64,000 nt of DNA from Ignavibacteriales bacterium. Its GTDB lineage: Bacteria; Bacteroidota; Ignavibacteria; UBA10030. Numbering within the stretch: position 1 is the stretch's first letter; the number at the start of each line of letters is the position of its first letter. The stretch lies in contig JAPLFR010000009.1 in NCBI GenBank assembly GCA_026390575.1, forward strand, positions 124,001-188,000. The letters run 5' to 3'. Of the stretch, positions 35,405-45,724 are shown piece after piece. The translations under genes were made by a program, and so were the position numbers. The notes beneath the pieces are model-generated. The model ran no database searches, was not told where the DNA came from, and saw nothing but the letters and a program-made list of their open reading frames with translations.

Positions 35405-36696
35405 ATATTCTTGTCATTGGTTCCGGTGGAAGAGAACATGCACTTGTGTGGAAACTTCGTCAGAGCCCGAACGTAAAAACAGTCTTTTGCGCACCCGGAA
35501 ATGCCGGTATCGAACAATGTGCCGTCTGCGTACCATTGAAGCCGTCTGACATCAAAGGGTTGCTGAAGTTTGCAAAGGAAAAAAAGATCGATCTGACAGT
35601 TGTTGGTTCCGAACAGCCTCTTGTTGAAGGAATAGTGGATGCCTTCGAAGAACGCGGCTTCAAAATCTTTGGTCCAAGTAAGGCTGCTGCCCAATTGGAA
35701 GGCAGTAAAGTTTTTTCGAAAAATTTTATGTTGCGGCATCACATTCCGACAGCTCACTATCGGAGCTTTGCAGCGACTGCAATTGACGAAGCGAAAAAAT
35801 ATATCAACACCATTGAGCCGCCGATGGTTGTGAAAGCGGACGGTCTTGCGGCAGGCAAAGGAGTGCTTATTTGTAAGAGCCGGCAGGAAGCCGCTCTTGC
35901 ACTGGATGAAATTGTCTTACAGAAAGCGTTCGGTTCTGCCGGTAATCACATTGTCGTTGAAGAATTTTTAAATGGTGAAGAGGCGTCACTGTTTGTCTTG
36001 ACGGATGGCGAGCGATTTGCCACACTCGCTTCGGCGCAGGATCACAAGCGTATTCTTGATGGTGATCTTGGAAAAAATACCGGTGGTATGGGGGCGTACG
36101 CACCAGCACCTATTGTGACGTATGAACTTCTTCAGCGCGTGCTGCATGAAGTGGTCCAACCGACGCTCGACGGCATGAAACAAGAAGGTATGCCGTATCG
36201 CGGATGTTTATATATCGGATTGATGATAACACGAGATGGACCTCAAGTGCTGGAGTATAATTGCCGTTTCGGCGATCCGGAAACGCAGGTTGTTGTTCCT
36301 CTTATCGACGGAGATTTGGCGGAAATATTTCTCTCCATCTCAGAACGCCGGCTTGATTCATCGAAAGTAAAACTGCATTCGGCTTCAGCCGTGTGCGTCG
36401 TGATGGCATCGCATGGCTATCCGGACAAATACCAGACCGGTAAACAGATTTTCGGATTGGAAAACATCAAAGCAGAAGATGGCGTCGTGGTGTTTCATGC
36501 TGGCACAAAAAAAGAAGGAAGTGCAATTGTTACATCCGGCGGGCGTGTGCTCGGAGTGACAGCGATTGGTTTTAATAATGAACTGGAGCAGACGATCCAA
36601 AACGCGTACCGTACAGTTGAGAAAATTACATTTGATGGCGCTTATTACCGCAGTGACATCGGCAAAAAAGCATTAACGCATGTACATGCAAAATAA
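35401..36696 (+). CDS. purD: Phosphoribosylamine-glycine ligase (GARS)
   Basis: Second step of de novo purine synthesis: joins glycine to phosphoribosylamine with ATP. 431 residues from GTG 35401. N-domain MNILVIGSGGREHALVWKL with CAPGNAGIEQ; ATP-grasp region with PPMVVKADGLAAGKGVLIC (about 140-158), EEFLNGEEASLFVLTDGE (about 183-200), AQDHKRILDGDLGKNTGGMGAYAPAP (in part about 208-233) and LEYNCRFGDPETQVV (about 278-292). All are diagnostic. Same operon as guaB, giving two purine genes in one unit. Confidence 0.98.
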   Translation: MNILVIGSGGREHALVWKLRQSPNVKTVFCAPGNAGIEQCAVCVPLKPSDIKGLLKFAKEKKIDLTVVGSEQPLVEGIVDAFEERGFKIFGPSKAAAQLEGSKVFSKNFMLRHHIPTAHYRSFAATAIDEAKKYINTIEPPMVVKADGLAAGKGVLICKSRQEAALALDEIVLQKAFGSAGNHIVVEEFLNGEEASLFVLTDGERFATLASAQDHKRILDGDLGKNTGGMGAYAPAPIVTYELLQRVLHEVVQPTLDGMKQEGMPYRGCLYIGLMITRDGPQVLEYNCRFGDPETQVVVPLIDGDLAEIFLSISERRLDSSKVKLHSASAVCVVMASHGYPDKYQTGKQIFGLENIKAEDGVVVFHAGTKKEGSAIVTSGGRVLGVTAIGFNNELEQTIQNAYRTVEKITFDGAYYRSDIGKKALTHVHAK

Positions 36697-36717
36697 AATA
36701 ATCAGCAGGGAGAACCA

Positions 36718-37650
36718 TTGAATATTCTTGTAACAGGCGGCGCCGGATTTATCGGATCGCATATAGCAGATGCGTACATCGCCGAAGGGCATCATGTTGT
36801 TATTGTAGATAATTTGTCCGGTGGTGTTTTGGAGAATATAAATCCGAAAGCAAAATTCTATCAACTCGACATCCGAAACGAAAAATTGGAAGATGTATTT
36901 CAGAAAGAAAAAATCGATGTGGTAAATCATTTGGCGGCGCAAATGGATGTGCGACGGTCAGTGAGCGATCCGAAGTTCGATGCTTCTGTCAATGTCCTTG
37001 GTGGATTAAATATCTTCGAGTCTGCAAAGAAGCACCGAGTGAAGAAAATTATCTTCTCTTCCACCGGCGGCGCAATTTATGGTGAACAAGATTATTTTCC
37101 TGCTGATGAACAACATCCTACGCGCCCGCTTTCTCCGTACGGCATCACGAAACTTTGCACAGAGAAATATCTCTTTTTCTACAAAGAAGTTTATGGAATC
37201 AATCATGTTATTCTTCGTTACGCAAATGTCTATGGCCCGCGCCAGAATCCGCATGGCGAAGCCGGTGTTGTTGCCATTTTCTGTAATAAAATGTTGAAAG
37301 GTGAACAGCCGGTCATTAATGGTGATGGCAAACAGACGCGGGACTATACGTTCGTTGGCGATGTTGTGAAAGCAAATGTGTTGGCTCTCACGTACAATGG
37401 ATCGAATGTCTTCAACATAGGTACAAGCATCGAAACCGATGTAAATAAACTCTTCCTCGAATTGCGCGGTCATCTCAATCCGCCCTGTCCGGAAAAACAC
37501 GCTCCGGTAAAAGCCGGTGAGCAGCAGCGCAGTGTCATCAGTTATAAAAAAATTGAGAGCGAGCTTGGCTGGAAACCTACCGTGCAATTAGAACAAGGAT
37601 TGCGTTTGACGGCGGAATATTTTAAAAAGAAATATTCAGAGATAAAATAA
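36718..37650 (+). CDS. NAD-dependent sugar epimerase/dehydratase (GalE-like)
   Basis: 310 residues from a TTG start with GGGAG upstream. Extended SDR: dinucleotide motif VTGGAGFIGSHIAD (about 5-18), DNLSGG, active-site SSTGGAIYG (about 117-125) and catalytic YGITK (about 141-145, Tyr and Lys). RYANVYGPRQNPHGEAGVV (about 167-185) and RDYTFVGDVVKANVLAL (about 206-222) match UDP-glucose 4-epimerases. Probably interconverts a UDP-sugar, which fits the neighbouring GT4 gene and cell-envelope glycan synthesis. Substrate not proven. Confidence 0.9.
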   Translation: MNILVTGGAGFIGSHIADAYIAEGHHVVIVDNLSGGVLENINPKAKFYQLDIRNEKLEDVFQKEKIDVVNHLAAQMDVRRSVSDPKFDASVNVLGGLNIFESAKKHRVKKIIFSSTGGAIYGEQDYFPADEQHPTRPLSPYGITKLCTEKYLFFYKEVYGINHVILRYANVYGPRQNPHGEAGVVAIFCNKMLKGEQPVINGDGKQTRDYTFVGDVVKANVLALTYNGSNVFNIGTSIETDVNKLFLELRGHLNPPCPEKHAPVKAGEQQRSVISYKKIESELGWKPTVQLEQGLRLTAEYFKKKYSEIK

Positions 37651-37683
37651 ATAATTACAAATAAACGCGGAAAGTCACATTCG

Positions 37684-40600
37684 ATGAAAACTTTATCCCG
37701 TCAAACGATTCATTCAATCATAGGAATACTCTTCGTTGTATCTGGTGCACTCGGACTCATCTACCAAATTGTCTGGTTTAAATATCTTTCGCTTTTTCTT
37801 GGCAATACGACGTATGCACAGACCATCGTGCTTGCCACTTTTATGGGTGGACTTGCCATCGGTTCGGCATGGTGGGGAAGGAAAGTGGACCACGCAGAAC
37901 ATCCGCTTCGGCTCTATGCTTTTCTAGAATTAGGCATAGGTGTTTATTGTTTGCTGTATCCGAAGTTCCTCGAAGTCCTGAAAAGTATTTTCATCTCGAT
38001 TGTTGTTTCATTACAACTTCCTAGTGACGGAACAGCTGTTCTTCTTCTCAAGTTTTTGACAAGCCTTTGTTCGTTGTTGGTTCCAACAATATTAATGGGC
38101 GGTACACTACCTATACTTGTTCGCTTTATCTCTCGCAAGTTGGAAGAATCGGGCAGAAATATTGCAGTACTCTATTTTCTCAATAGTTTAGGTGCGGTTT
38201 TTGGTTCGCTGCTTGCCGGTTTCTTCTTCATCCGAATTCTTGGATTGAGCACAACTGTATATTTTGCAGCGGTCGTTAATTTTTTGATTGGTGGTATTGC
38301 CATTGTATTGTCTGTGGTAAAGACGGAACAGGAGAAAAACAATTCAAAAGAATCGGAAGAGCCTGAAATTATTTTCCCCCGTAGAGATGTAATTTTCGCC
38401 ATTGTCGTTGCTGGAATTTCCGGTTTAGCAGCCATGATCTATGAAGTGACATGGGTGCGATTATTAATTCCTGTATTGGGTTCTTCAACATATTCTTTCT
38501 CGCTTATGCTTGTGACTTTTATTTCCGGGATAACTATTGGCAGTTTCATTGTGTCGTTACTCATTCAGAGAGTAAAGAATCTATCCGCTATGCTCATGTG
38601 GTGTCAGGTTGGTATTGTGTTATCGATGCTTGCAACAATTCCAATGTACGTGCGCATTCCTTATGAGTTTTGGAAAGTTGCGTCTTTTCTCACCCGCAGT
38701 GACGCTACGTATCCAATATTTCTTGCCATTCAGTTTTTCTTCTGCTTCGTTTTGATGATTATGCCCACTATTTTTCTTGGTATGTCGCTTCCTGTCGCAA
38801 CGCGCATAGCTTCCCGCGGTATTCATGTTCTTGGCAAATCAGTTGGAAACATCTTTGCGGTGAACACTCTTGGTACTGTGATTGGTTCGCTCTTAGCGGG
38901 ACTTGTGTTGATTCCGCTGATTGGAGTTAGGCATGCAATTGAAGTCGGAATTGCTTGTAACCTACTTGCTGCCTTGCTTGTACTTCTCTTTACAGGTTCG
39001 GTTCCACGTCGCCAGACGTTCATTGCGTTATCAATTGTAGTATGTGCAGTCATATCGTATTCGATATTTGTTCCAACGTGGAACAGCGGAGCGATGCTGT
39101 CTGGTGTTTTTCGCCGGATTCATTCAAATGCTCAATTGCCAATGAGGTATGCAGATTTTATAGACAAAGAAAATATGACAAAAGTGCTCTTCTATAAAGA
39201 AGGGACAACGGCAACGATCGGTGTTGTCGAAGGTGGAGTTGGCAGTGAAAAACAAAAAATCCTAATTGTAAATGGCAAAGCAGATGCATCATCAAAAGGA
39301 GATTTGCCAACACAAGTGCTCCTCGGTCAACTTCCATGTTTTATTCATCAAGATCCACTGAATGCTTTAGTGATAGGTCTTGGCAGTGGCATCACACTTG
39401 GTAGTGTTTTAACGCATCCCGTAAAGCGTGTGGATTGCGTTGAGATATCACCAGAAGTTGTAGAAGCATCGTCGCACTTTAAAGAAGTGAATCATAATCC
39501 ATTGAGTGATCCACGCACGACATTATTTATCGAAGATGCGCTTGCGTACCTCAAGCTTACTCCGCGTAAGTACGATATCATTATAAGCGAACCATCGAAT
39601 CCTTGGATTGCCGGTATCGGCAATTTGTACACAACAGATTTTTTTGAAGAATGTAAACGTCGGATGAATACCGGTGGCTTGATGGTCCAATGGTTTCATC
39701 TTTATGAAATGAACGACGATCTCTTTAAATTGGTTGTGCGCACATTTCAATCAAGCTTCAAATATGTATCAATCTGGCAACCGCTGGACGTTGATGTGAT
39801 TATGATTGGTTCAAATCAGCCAATAACGATGACCTTTGAAAGGATACAAACCGCCATATCCCTAAAAGGTGTGAAAGAAGATTTACAGCAGATTCAACTT
39901 CAAGATGCCGCAACACTGCTTTCACTTGAAATGCTTCCGCCGGAATCGGTGGTGCGATATATTGGCATTGGTGATTTAAATACAGAAGATCATCCTAGAT
40001 TAGAATACGGCGCGCCAGGCACATTCTTTTTAGGTACTACCGTAGTACAACTTGCACAATATGATGAACGCACAAGATGCGATGGCATGGAAATACAACT
40101 CAAAAAACGTATGGAAAACAAGTTGTTAACAGATGAAGAGTTGCGCAATATTGGATTTTTCCATACTGAACGACAAAACAGTTTTTCTCGTTTTGGATAT
40201 GCAGTTCTCAGTGATCTTCAGAAGAAATATCAAAACGATGTTCCGCTCTTGAAACGGCTTGCGAAGACGGCCGAACTATTGAACTTATCGCGAGAAGCTC
40301 TCTCATATTACAAGAAACTTGCAGAGCTTGAATCAACCAATCCTGATGTGTTGGAAAAATATGCGTGGTTAAAATACATGATCGAACGCGATCGCACAAC
40401 TATATTAACCCCCATCGATACTAAAGAAAGCGAGGATCTGCTCTACAAAAGTATCAATCTCGCAACTGACACAGTGGACAGCTACCGTCTTAGCTTAGCT
40501 GATCTCTATTATGGAACACAACGATATGTCAAAGCCGCTGATCAATACGCACGTACCATACAGATACGTGACAAATACGAACGTAATCTCAATATTCGCG

Positions 40601-40770
40601 ATGATGCTGTATTTCTGCGGCTTGCCCGTTGTCTTAACTGGATGGGGAAAAATGACCGCGCAATCGATTATGCTTTGCAAGCAGTTATGATCAATCCAAA
40701 AAACGAAGAGGCGAAAGATTTGGTGTATGAACTTTGGACAAAAAAGATCAACGAAGTAAAACCCAATTAA
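37684..40770 (+). CDS. Polytopic membrane protein fused to spermidine-synthase-like domain and TPR tail
   Basis: 1028 residues. About residues 1-460 contain a dozen or so hydrophobic segments in two homologous halves (FGSLLAGFFFIRILGLS and IGSLLAGLVLIPLIGV), MFS-like. About 500-770 is a spermidine-synthase fold: VIGLGSGITLGSVL, RVDCVEISPEVVEAS, IEDALAYL, and IIISEPSNPWIAGIGNLYT. The usual GGGDG SAM-loop Asp and the catalytic D-x-SDP Asp are replaced (GLGSG; SEPSNP), so classical aminopropyl transfer is doubtful. The last ~200 residues carry TPR-like helices (SREALSYYKKLAELES). Such fusions are common in Bacteroidota relatives and unassigned. Follows the epimerase by 33 bp. Confidence 0.83.
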   Translation: MKTLSRQTIHSIIGILFVVSGALGLIYQIVWFKYLSLFLGNTTYAQTIVLATFMGGLAIGSAWWGRKVDHAEHPLRLYAFLELGIGVYCLLYPKFLEVLKSIFISIVVSLQLPSDGTAVLLLKFLTSLCSLLVPTILMGGTLPILVRFISRKLEESGRNIAVLYFLNSLGAVFGSLLAGFFFIRILGLSTTVYFAAVVNFLIGGIAIVLSVVKTEQEKNNSKESEEPEIIFPRRDVIFAIVVAGISGLAAMIYEVTWVRLLIPVLGSSTYSFSLMLVTFISGITIGSFIVSLLIQRVKNLSAMLMWCQVGIVLSMLATIPMYVRIPYEFWKVASFLTRSDATYPIFLAIQFFFCFVLMIMPTIFLGMSLPVATRIASRGIHVLGKSVGNIFAVNTLGTVIGSLLAGLVLIPLIGVRHAIEVGIACNLLAALLVLLFTGSVPRRQTFIALSIVVCAVISYSIFVPTWNSGAMLSGVFRRIHSNAQLPMRYADFIDKENMTKVLFYKEGTTATIGVVEGGVGSEKQKILIVNGKADASSKGDLPTQVLLGQLPCFIHQDPLNALVIGLGSGITLGSVLTHPVKRVDCVEISPEVVEASSHFKEVNHNPLSDPRTTLFIEDALAYLKLTPRKYDIIISEPSNPWIAGIGNLYTTDFFEECKRRMNTGGLMVQWFHLYEMNDDLFKLVVRTFQSSFKYVSIWQPLDVDVIMIGSNQPITMTFERIQTAISLKGVKEDLQQIQLQDAATLLSLEMLPPESVVRYIGIGDLNTEDHPRLEYGAPGTFFLGTTVVQLAQYDERTRCDGMEIQLKKRMENKLLTDEELRNIGFFHTERQNSFSRFGYAVLSDLQKKYQNDVPLLKRLAKTAELLNLSREALSYYKKLAELESTNPDVLEKYAWLKYMIERDRTTILTPIDTKESEDLLYKSINLATDTVDSYRLSLADLYYGTQRYVKAADQYARTIQIRDKYERNLNIRDDAVFLRLARCLNWMGKNDRAIDYALQAVMINPKNEEAKDLVYELWTKKINEVKPN

Positions 40771-40830
40771 TGTCCATGATGTTGTCGATGGAAACCTGTG
40801 TGAAGTTTATACGTAGTACAAAAGTACCAA

Positions 40831-41595
40831 ATGGTGATACCGAGGCACAATATATCTGTTTTCAAATTGCTGTGTGTCATTCTATGTGTATGTCCGCTCT
40901 CTTTATGCACAACGGCACACGCGCAATGCAATGATGAAAAAAGTCCGAATGACCTTTCCTGGGATTTCGATGAAGGGAAGAATAAAGGCTTTTCGATTGG
41001 CGCATTTGTCTCAGATATATTCACGCCGTCGATTATCCTCGACACGAAACGTATCAGAGAATATATTTGTGATGCTCGATTTCAGATCTTACGCGGTCAG
41101 TGCGGCGATATACGTGCTATCGATGCCATCTATTTGAAATCGTTAAAGATTGCAGAATACAATATTGCGCGTGCACTTTTTCTTTCGTTTATGGCTGTAC
41201 TTGAACATCGAAATGTTGATATTAAAATGCCGATCTTCAAGTCACTCGCATTGCCGCTGACATTCGAAGCAGATAGTATCTTCTATGCCCGTGTAAAAAA
41301 TCTTCCTACGCAAGTGTATGCAGATACACCGCCAGGCTCTCATGGCGATAATGACAAACTACAACATTTTTTTGGATCAGCATATCTTGCCTTTGCATCT
41401 GAGTCACCTGGATTCACGCGAACCACTGGCAATCTTATCGAGTGGGGAGAAGAGAAATTAGTTGTTGGCGGCACAGATGACCCGCGCGATAAACGTGCAA
41501 ACGAACAAGGCAAAAGTTTCGGCCGCGATTTGTTGGTCGTAAAGACATTACTTCCATCTGATTACTTGATTTTGCCACATGAAGGTCGTAAATAG
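40831..41595 (+). CDS. Exported protein of unknown function
   Basis: 254 residues with an N-terminal signal peptide (hydrophobic about 10-30, cleavage near AHAQC). Two conserved-looking blocks stand out: GDNDKLQHFFGSAYLAF (about 174-190) and DDPRDKRANEQGKSFGRDLL (about 215-234). The DK..HF.GS and D.R...AN..G..FG patterns suggest a small metal- or ligand-binding exported family, remotely like DUF2279/YfiM-type proteins, but I cannot assign it. It lies between the fused membrane protein and an NtrC-type gene on the same strand. Confidence 0.7.
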   Translation: MVIPRHNISVFKLLCVILCVCPLSLCTTAHAQCNDEKSPNDLSWDFDEGKNKGFSIGAFVSDIFTPSIILDTKRIREYICDARFQILRGQCGDIRAIDAIYLKSLKIAEYNIARALFLSFMAVLEHRNVDIKMPIFKSLALPLTFEADSIFYARVKNLPTQVYADTPPGSHGDNDKLQHFFGSAYLAFASESPGFTRTTGNLIEWGEEKLVVGGTDDPRDKRANEQGKSFGRDLLVVKTLLPSDYLILPHEGRK

Positions 41596-41611
41596 GAACC
41601 AGTCTTTCTTC

Positions 41612-41640
41612 GCTGACCACTGATGACTGAAAACTCATAT
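41612..41640. repeat. Period-7 tract ending at a start codon
   Basis: GACCACT, GATGACT, GAAAACT, CATATG: the last heptad leads directly into the ATG of the NtrC-type gene at 41639. It resembles the tract before the DUF58 gene (11037-11087) almost word for word. Confidence 0.7.
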
Positions 41641-43009
41641 GAAAACTATTCTTATTGTTGATGATGACAAATCCGTCCGTGAATCGCTCAAGATGATTCT
41701 TGAATACGATCGCTACGAAGTAGAGTTTGCAGAGAACGGCGAACAAGGGTTACAGAAACTCGATCGCTTGCCGGTCGATGTAGTGTTGTTAGACGTGAAA
41801 ATGTCCGGCATGGATGGCATCGAAGTACTGACAAAGATTCGAGAGAAGAATGAGAAGCTGCCGGTGGTAATGATTTCCGGCCACGGGACTATTGAGACGG
41901 CGGTGGAAGCGACGAAGCTGGGCGCTTTCGATTTTCTTTCCAAACCCCTTGATCGTGATAAACTTCTTGTCACCATTCGTAATGCGATCCAGCATGCAAA
42001 ACTTTCAGAAGATTTCGAGAAGCTGCAAGAAAGTGTGGAAGGGAAGCGGCGCATCCTTGGCGAGAGCAAGAAGATGAAAGAGATACTTGCCGTCATCAAT
42101 CAAGTAGCACCGACGGATGCGCGCGTATTGATCACAGGTGAGAATGGAACTGGGAAGGAACTGATCGCGCACGCTCTACACCGTTTCAGCAAACGCAATG
42201 CAAAACAGTTTGTGGAAGTCAACTGCGCTGCGATTCCTTCTGAAATGATTGAATCGGAATTATTCGGTCATGAAAAAGGTTCCTTTACAGGAGCGACAGC
42301 GCAGCGCATTGGCAAGTTCGAACAGGCTGACGGAGGAACTCTTTTCCTCGATGAAATTGGCGATATGAGTCTGCAAGCGCAGGCGAAAGTACTTCGTGCA
42401 TTGGAAGAAGGAAAAATCGAACGTGTTGGGGGCAGCAAACTTATTGCTGTTGATGTCCGCGTTCTTTCGGCGACCAACAAGAACTTGGAAGAGGAGATTA
42501 GTAAAGGGAATTTTCGCAATGATCTCTTTCACCGGCTTAACGTCATTCCGATTCACGCGCCGGCTCTGCGCGAACATCGAGACGATATTCCTGTCCTCGT
42601 TCAATCGTTTATTGAGGATGTTTGTTCGCGGAATGGAATTGCGCGGAAGGAAATCTCCAATGATGCGATCCATGTCCTCGTTCAACGCGAGTGGCCCGGC
42701 AATGTGCGCGAATTAAAAAACGCAGTGGAACGCCTGGTCATTTTATCACACGGCACTTCGATTGATATTACTGTGCTCGATGCGTTTGGAAGTACCAGCG
42801 GGATGGATCTAGGTTCGCTCGATGTGAGTGGAACATTTCAGGAATTCAAAGAGCGTGCTGAAGCGGCGTTCATTAAGAAGCAATTGGAAATTCACAAGTG
42901 GAACGTCACCAAGACCGCTGAAGCTATGGAAATCCAGCGTAGCCATCTCTATACCAAAATGAAACGTTACGGCTTGGCTAAAGAGGGAGAAGATGAAGGG
43001 AAAGAATAA
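41639..43009 (+). CDS. NtrC-family sigma54-dependent response regulator
   Basis: 456 residues: REC (about 1-122; DDDKS, phospho-Asp in VVLLDVKMSGMDG near 52, Lys in DFLSKPLD near 103), AAA+ (about 143-370) with ITGENGTGKELIAHALH (Walker A), GGTLFLDEIGDM (Walker B) and loop GSFTGA, which can contact sigma54, and a Fis-type C-terminal HTH (NVTKTAEAMEIQRSHLYTKM). Same length and layout as the paralogue at 29916 but with a functional-looking GAFTGA equivalent. Its histidine kinase is not adjacent. The start lies at the end of a period-7 tract without an SD. Confidence 0.95.
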   Translation: MKTILIVDDDKSVRESLKMILEYDRYEVEFAENGEQGLQKLDRLPVDVVLLDVKMSGMDGIEVLTKIREKNEKLPVVMISGHGTIETAVEATKLGAFDFLSKPLDRDKLLVTIRNAIQHAKLSEDFEKLQESVEGKRRILGESKKMKEILAVINQVAPTDARVLITGENGTGKELIAHALHRFSKRNAKQFVEVNCAAIPSEMIESELFGHEKGSFTGATAQRIGKFEQADGGTLFLDEIGDMSLQAQAKVLRALEEGKIERVGGSKLIAVDVRVLSATNKNLEEEISKGNFRNDLFHRLNVIPIHAPALREHRDDIPVLVQSFIEDVCSRNGIARKEISNDAIHVLVQREWPGNVRELKNAVERLVILSHGTSIDITVLDAFGSTSGMDLGSLDVSGTFQEFKERAEAAFIKKQLEIHKWNVTKTAEAMEIQRSHLYTKMKRYGLAKEGEDEGKE

Positions 43010-43109
43010 ACACCCTGTGGCAAACGATATACACGTGATGGGTCCCGACAAGCCGGGATGGCTTCACATAGGGATGCAATGTTAGTAACATTTATCTGAG
43101 GATGACACC

Positions 43110-44171
43110 GTGAACCGTAGAAATTTTATAGCGAAAACATCGTTTCTTGGTAGCGCAATCACTGCTTTGCCATATTATATCGCTAAAACAACAAATGAAG
43201 AGAAGTCTGAAAAAAGTGAACAGTCTGCCGCCATGGAAAAGGTAACACGTGCAATGCTTTCTATGCAGCGCGCTTCTTGGGAGCAGGGAGTCGCTCTGCA
43301 GGCAATGCTTGAACTTGGGAATCAAGAGATGCTCTATCTGATGGCAAAAGAAGCGGTATTGCGGCAAAGAGACGATGGCAGATTATCGGTCGTGTATTCT
43401 GATAATGGAGTGATTGATCCTGCGGCGGCTGGGGAAGGAGTCTTACATGCATATCAAATGTCAGGCGAAAAAGAATTTAAAGTTGCCGCAGATAAAATGC
43501 TTGAATGGCTTTTAGTAAAAGCACCTCGAAGTAAGGAAGGTGTTATTTATCATACGATGGATTCTCCCCAAATCATGAGTGATGGGTTTTATATGTCGCC
43601 GCCATTCCTTGCAGCGGCAGGAAAATATAATGAAGCTCTTGCGCAAGTTGATGGGTTAAGAAAGGTTTTATGGAATCCAGAGCATCAGTTATTTTCTCAC
43701 AGATGGCATGACGGTGAACAGAAGTTTCTAAATAAAAGATTCTGGGGGGGAGGAAATGGATGGGCCGCCGCATCGTTCAGCCGCATCATACGAATGATGC
43801 CAGAAAATATGAAATCAGAAAAAGAGAAAATCATTGAGTATCACAAACAACTCCTTAAAGGATGTTTGGCCCATATGTGTAAAGACGGTTTGTTCTATGA
43901 TTTTGTAAATGAACCTGATACATTTATCGAATTAAATCTCGCTCAAATGCTGGCATATTCAATTTTCAGAGGACTAAAAGGCGGATGGTTAGAAAGTTCC
44001 TATCGAGAACCAGCAGAAAAGATGCGCAAAGCCGCCTATGCGAAAATTGATGATCATGGATACTTGACAGGAGTATGCGGTGCGCCTGCATTTCAAAGTT
44101 CTGGCCGCTCAACCGAAGGACAAGCGTTCTTTCTATTAATGGAAGCGGCGTATAACGACTTGAATAAGTGA
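43110..44171 (+). CDS. Glycoside hydrolase family 88/105-like protein, Tat-type signal
   Basis: 353 residues from GTG 43110. The N-terminus MNRRNFIAKTSFLGSAITALP carries a twin-arginine-like RRNF followed by a hydrophobic stretch, indicating export of a folded protein. The rest fits the (alpha/alpha)6 barrel of unsaturated rhamnogalacturonyl hydrolases: RASWEQGVALQAM (about 50-62), IMSDGFYMSPPFLAAAG (about 153-169, containing the candidate catalytic Asp), FWGGGNGWAAASFSRI (about 211-226) and GRSTEGQAFFLLMEAAY at the end. Likely cleaves unsaturated uronic acids from pectin-derived oligosaccharides; substrate is inferred only from the family. Confidence 0.82.
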   Translation: MNRRNFIAKTSFLGSAITALPYYIAKTTNEEKSEKSEQSAAMEKVTRAMLSMQRASWEQGVALQAMLELGNQEMLYLMAKEAVLRQRDDGRLSVVYSDNGVIDPAAAGEGVLHAYQMSGEKEFKVAADKMLEWLLVKAPRSKEGVIYHTMDSPQIMSDGFYMSPPFLAAAGKYNEALAQVDGLRKVLWNPEHQLFSHRWHDGEQKFLNKRFWGGGNGWAAASFSRIIRMMPENMKSEKEKIIEYHKQLLKGCLAHMCKDGLFYDFVNEPDTFIELNLAQMLAYSIFRGLKGGWLESSYREPAEKMRKAAYAKIDDHGYLTGVCGAPAFQSSGRSTEGQAFFLLMEAAYNDLNK

Positions 44172-44183
44172 TTTGTAAAAACC

Positions 44184-44366
44184 TTATATGAGGATAACAT
44201 TTGGATACTGAAACAATTCTTTATTAAAATGAGTTGCACGATATGTCATTGTTTGCCTGCTTTTAAGAGTGACAGCGGAATTTAATTCATCTTCAAACCA
44301 CTCAAGTTCAAGTCCACTCAGATTGTGTTCCCGTACATTTCTTGCGATATCAGACGATAGAGTATC
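44184..44366 (-). pseudogene. Possible gene remnant (open frame without start)
   Basis: In the 317-bp gap before gap, the minus strand holds a 60-codon open frame with a protein-like pattern (LSSDIARNVREHNLSGLE, then YRATHFNKELFQYPNVILI and stop) but no ATG, GTG or TTG at its 5' end. It may be the decayed C-terminus of a lost gene. The rest of the gap (44367-44488) holds only the leader of gap with GGAGG at about 44474. Confidence 0.25.
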
Positions 44367-44464
44367 TCATTAATTTATGGCTTTCCCGCATCTTCTTGCA
44401 TTTTTTGTGATTTCTACCTAATTTAAATCGGTAGTATTGGATAGATAGTGCGTATCTTACATAA

Positions 44465-45556
<1,092 letters not shown>

Positions 45557-45580
45557 AATTCAGATGTGTTCAATTTTTAT

Positions 45581-45659
45581 CTGCCCGGTGCACAATAGCA
45601 TCGGGCAGAATGTTTTTCTGCATCGGGCTGACGACTTATCGGGTCGAAGCCCGTTTTTT
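45581..45659 (+). terminator. Tandem rho-independent terminators between gap and pgk
   Basis: First: CTGCCCGGTGC (45581-45591) with GCATCGGGCAG (45598-45608), one wobble, then GTTTTT. Second: CGGGCT (45624-45629) with AGCCCG (45648-45653), with an inner GAC/GTC helix, then TTTTTT. They imply that gap and pgk can be transcribed separately. Confidence 0.85.
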
Positions 45660-45724
45660 ATATATGAAAGGGACTCCGGCGTTGCCGGAATAATCAAACA
45701 TCCATCTCTTCACGGAGAAAAACA

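Noticed and set aside
37684-40770. Annotation as spermidine synthase (speE)
   Set aside because: The SAM-loop and catalytic Asp motifs are changed and the protein is a large membrane fusion; family similarity alone does not support the activity.
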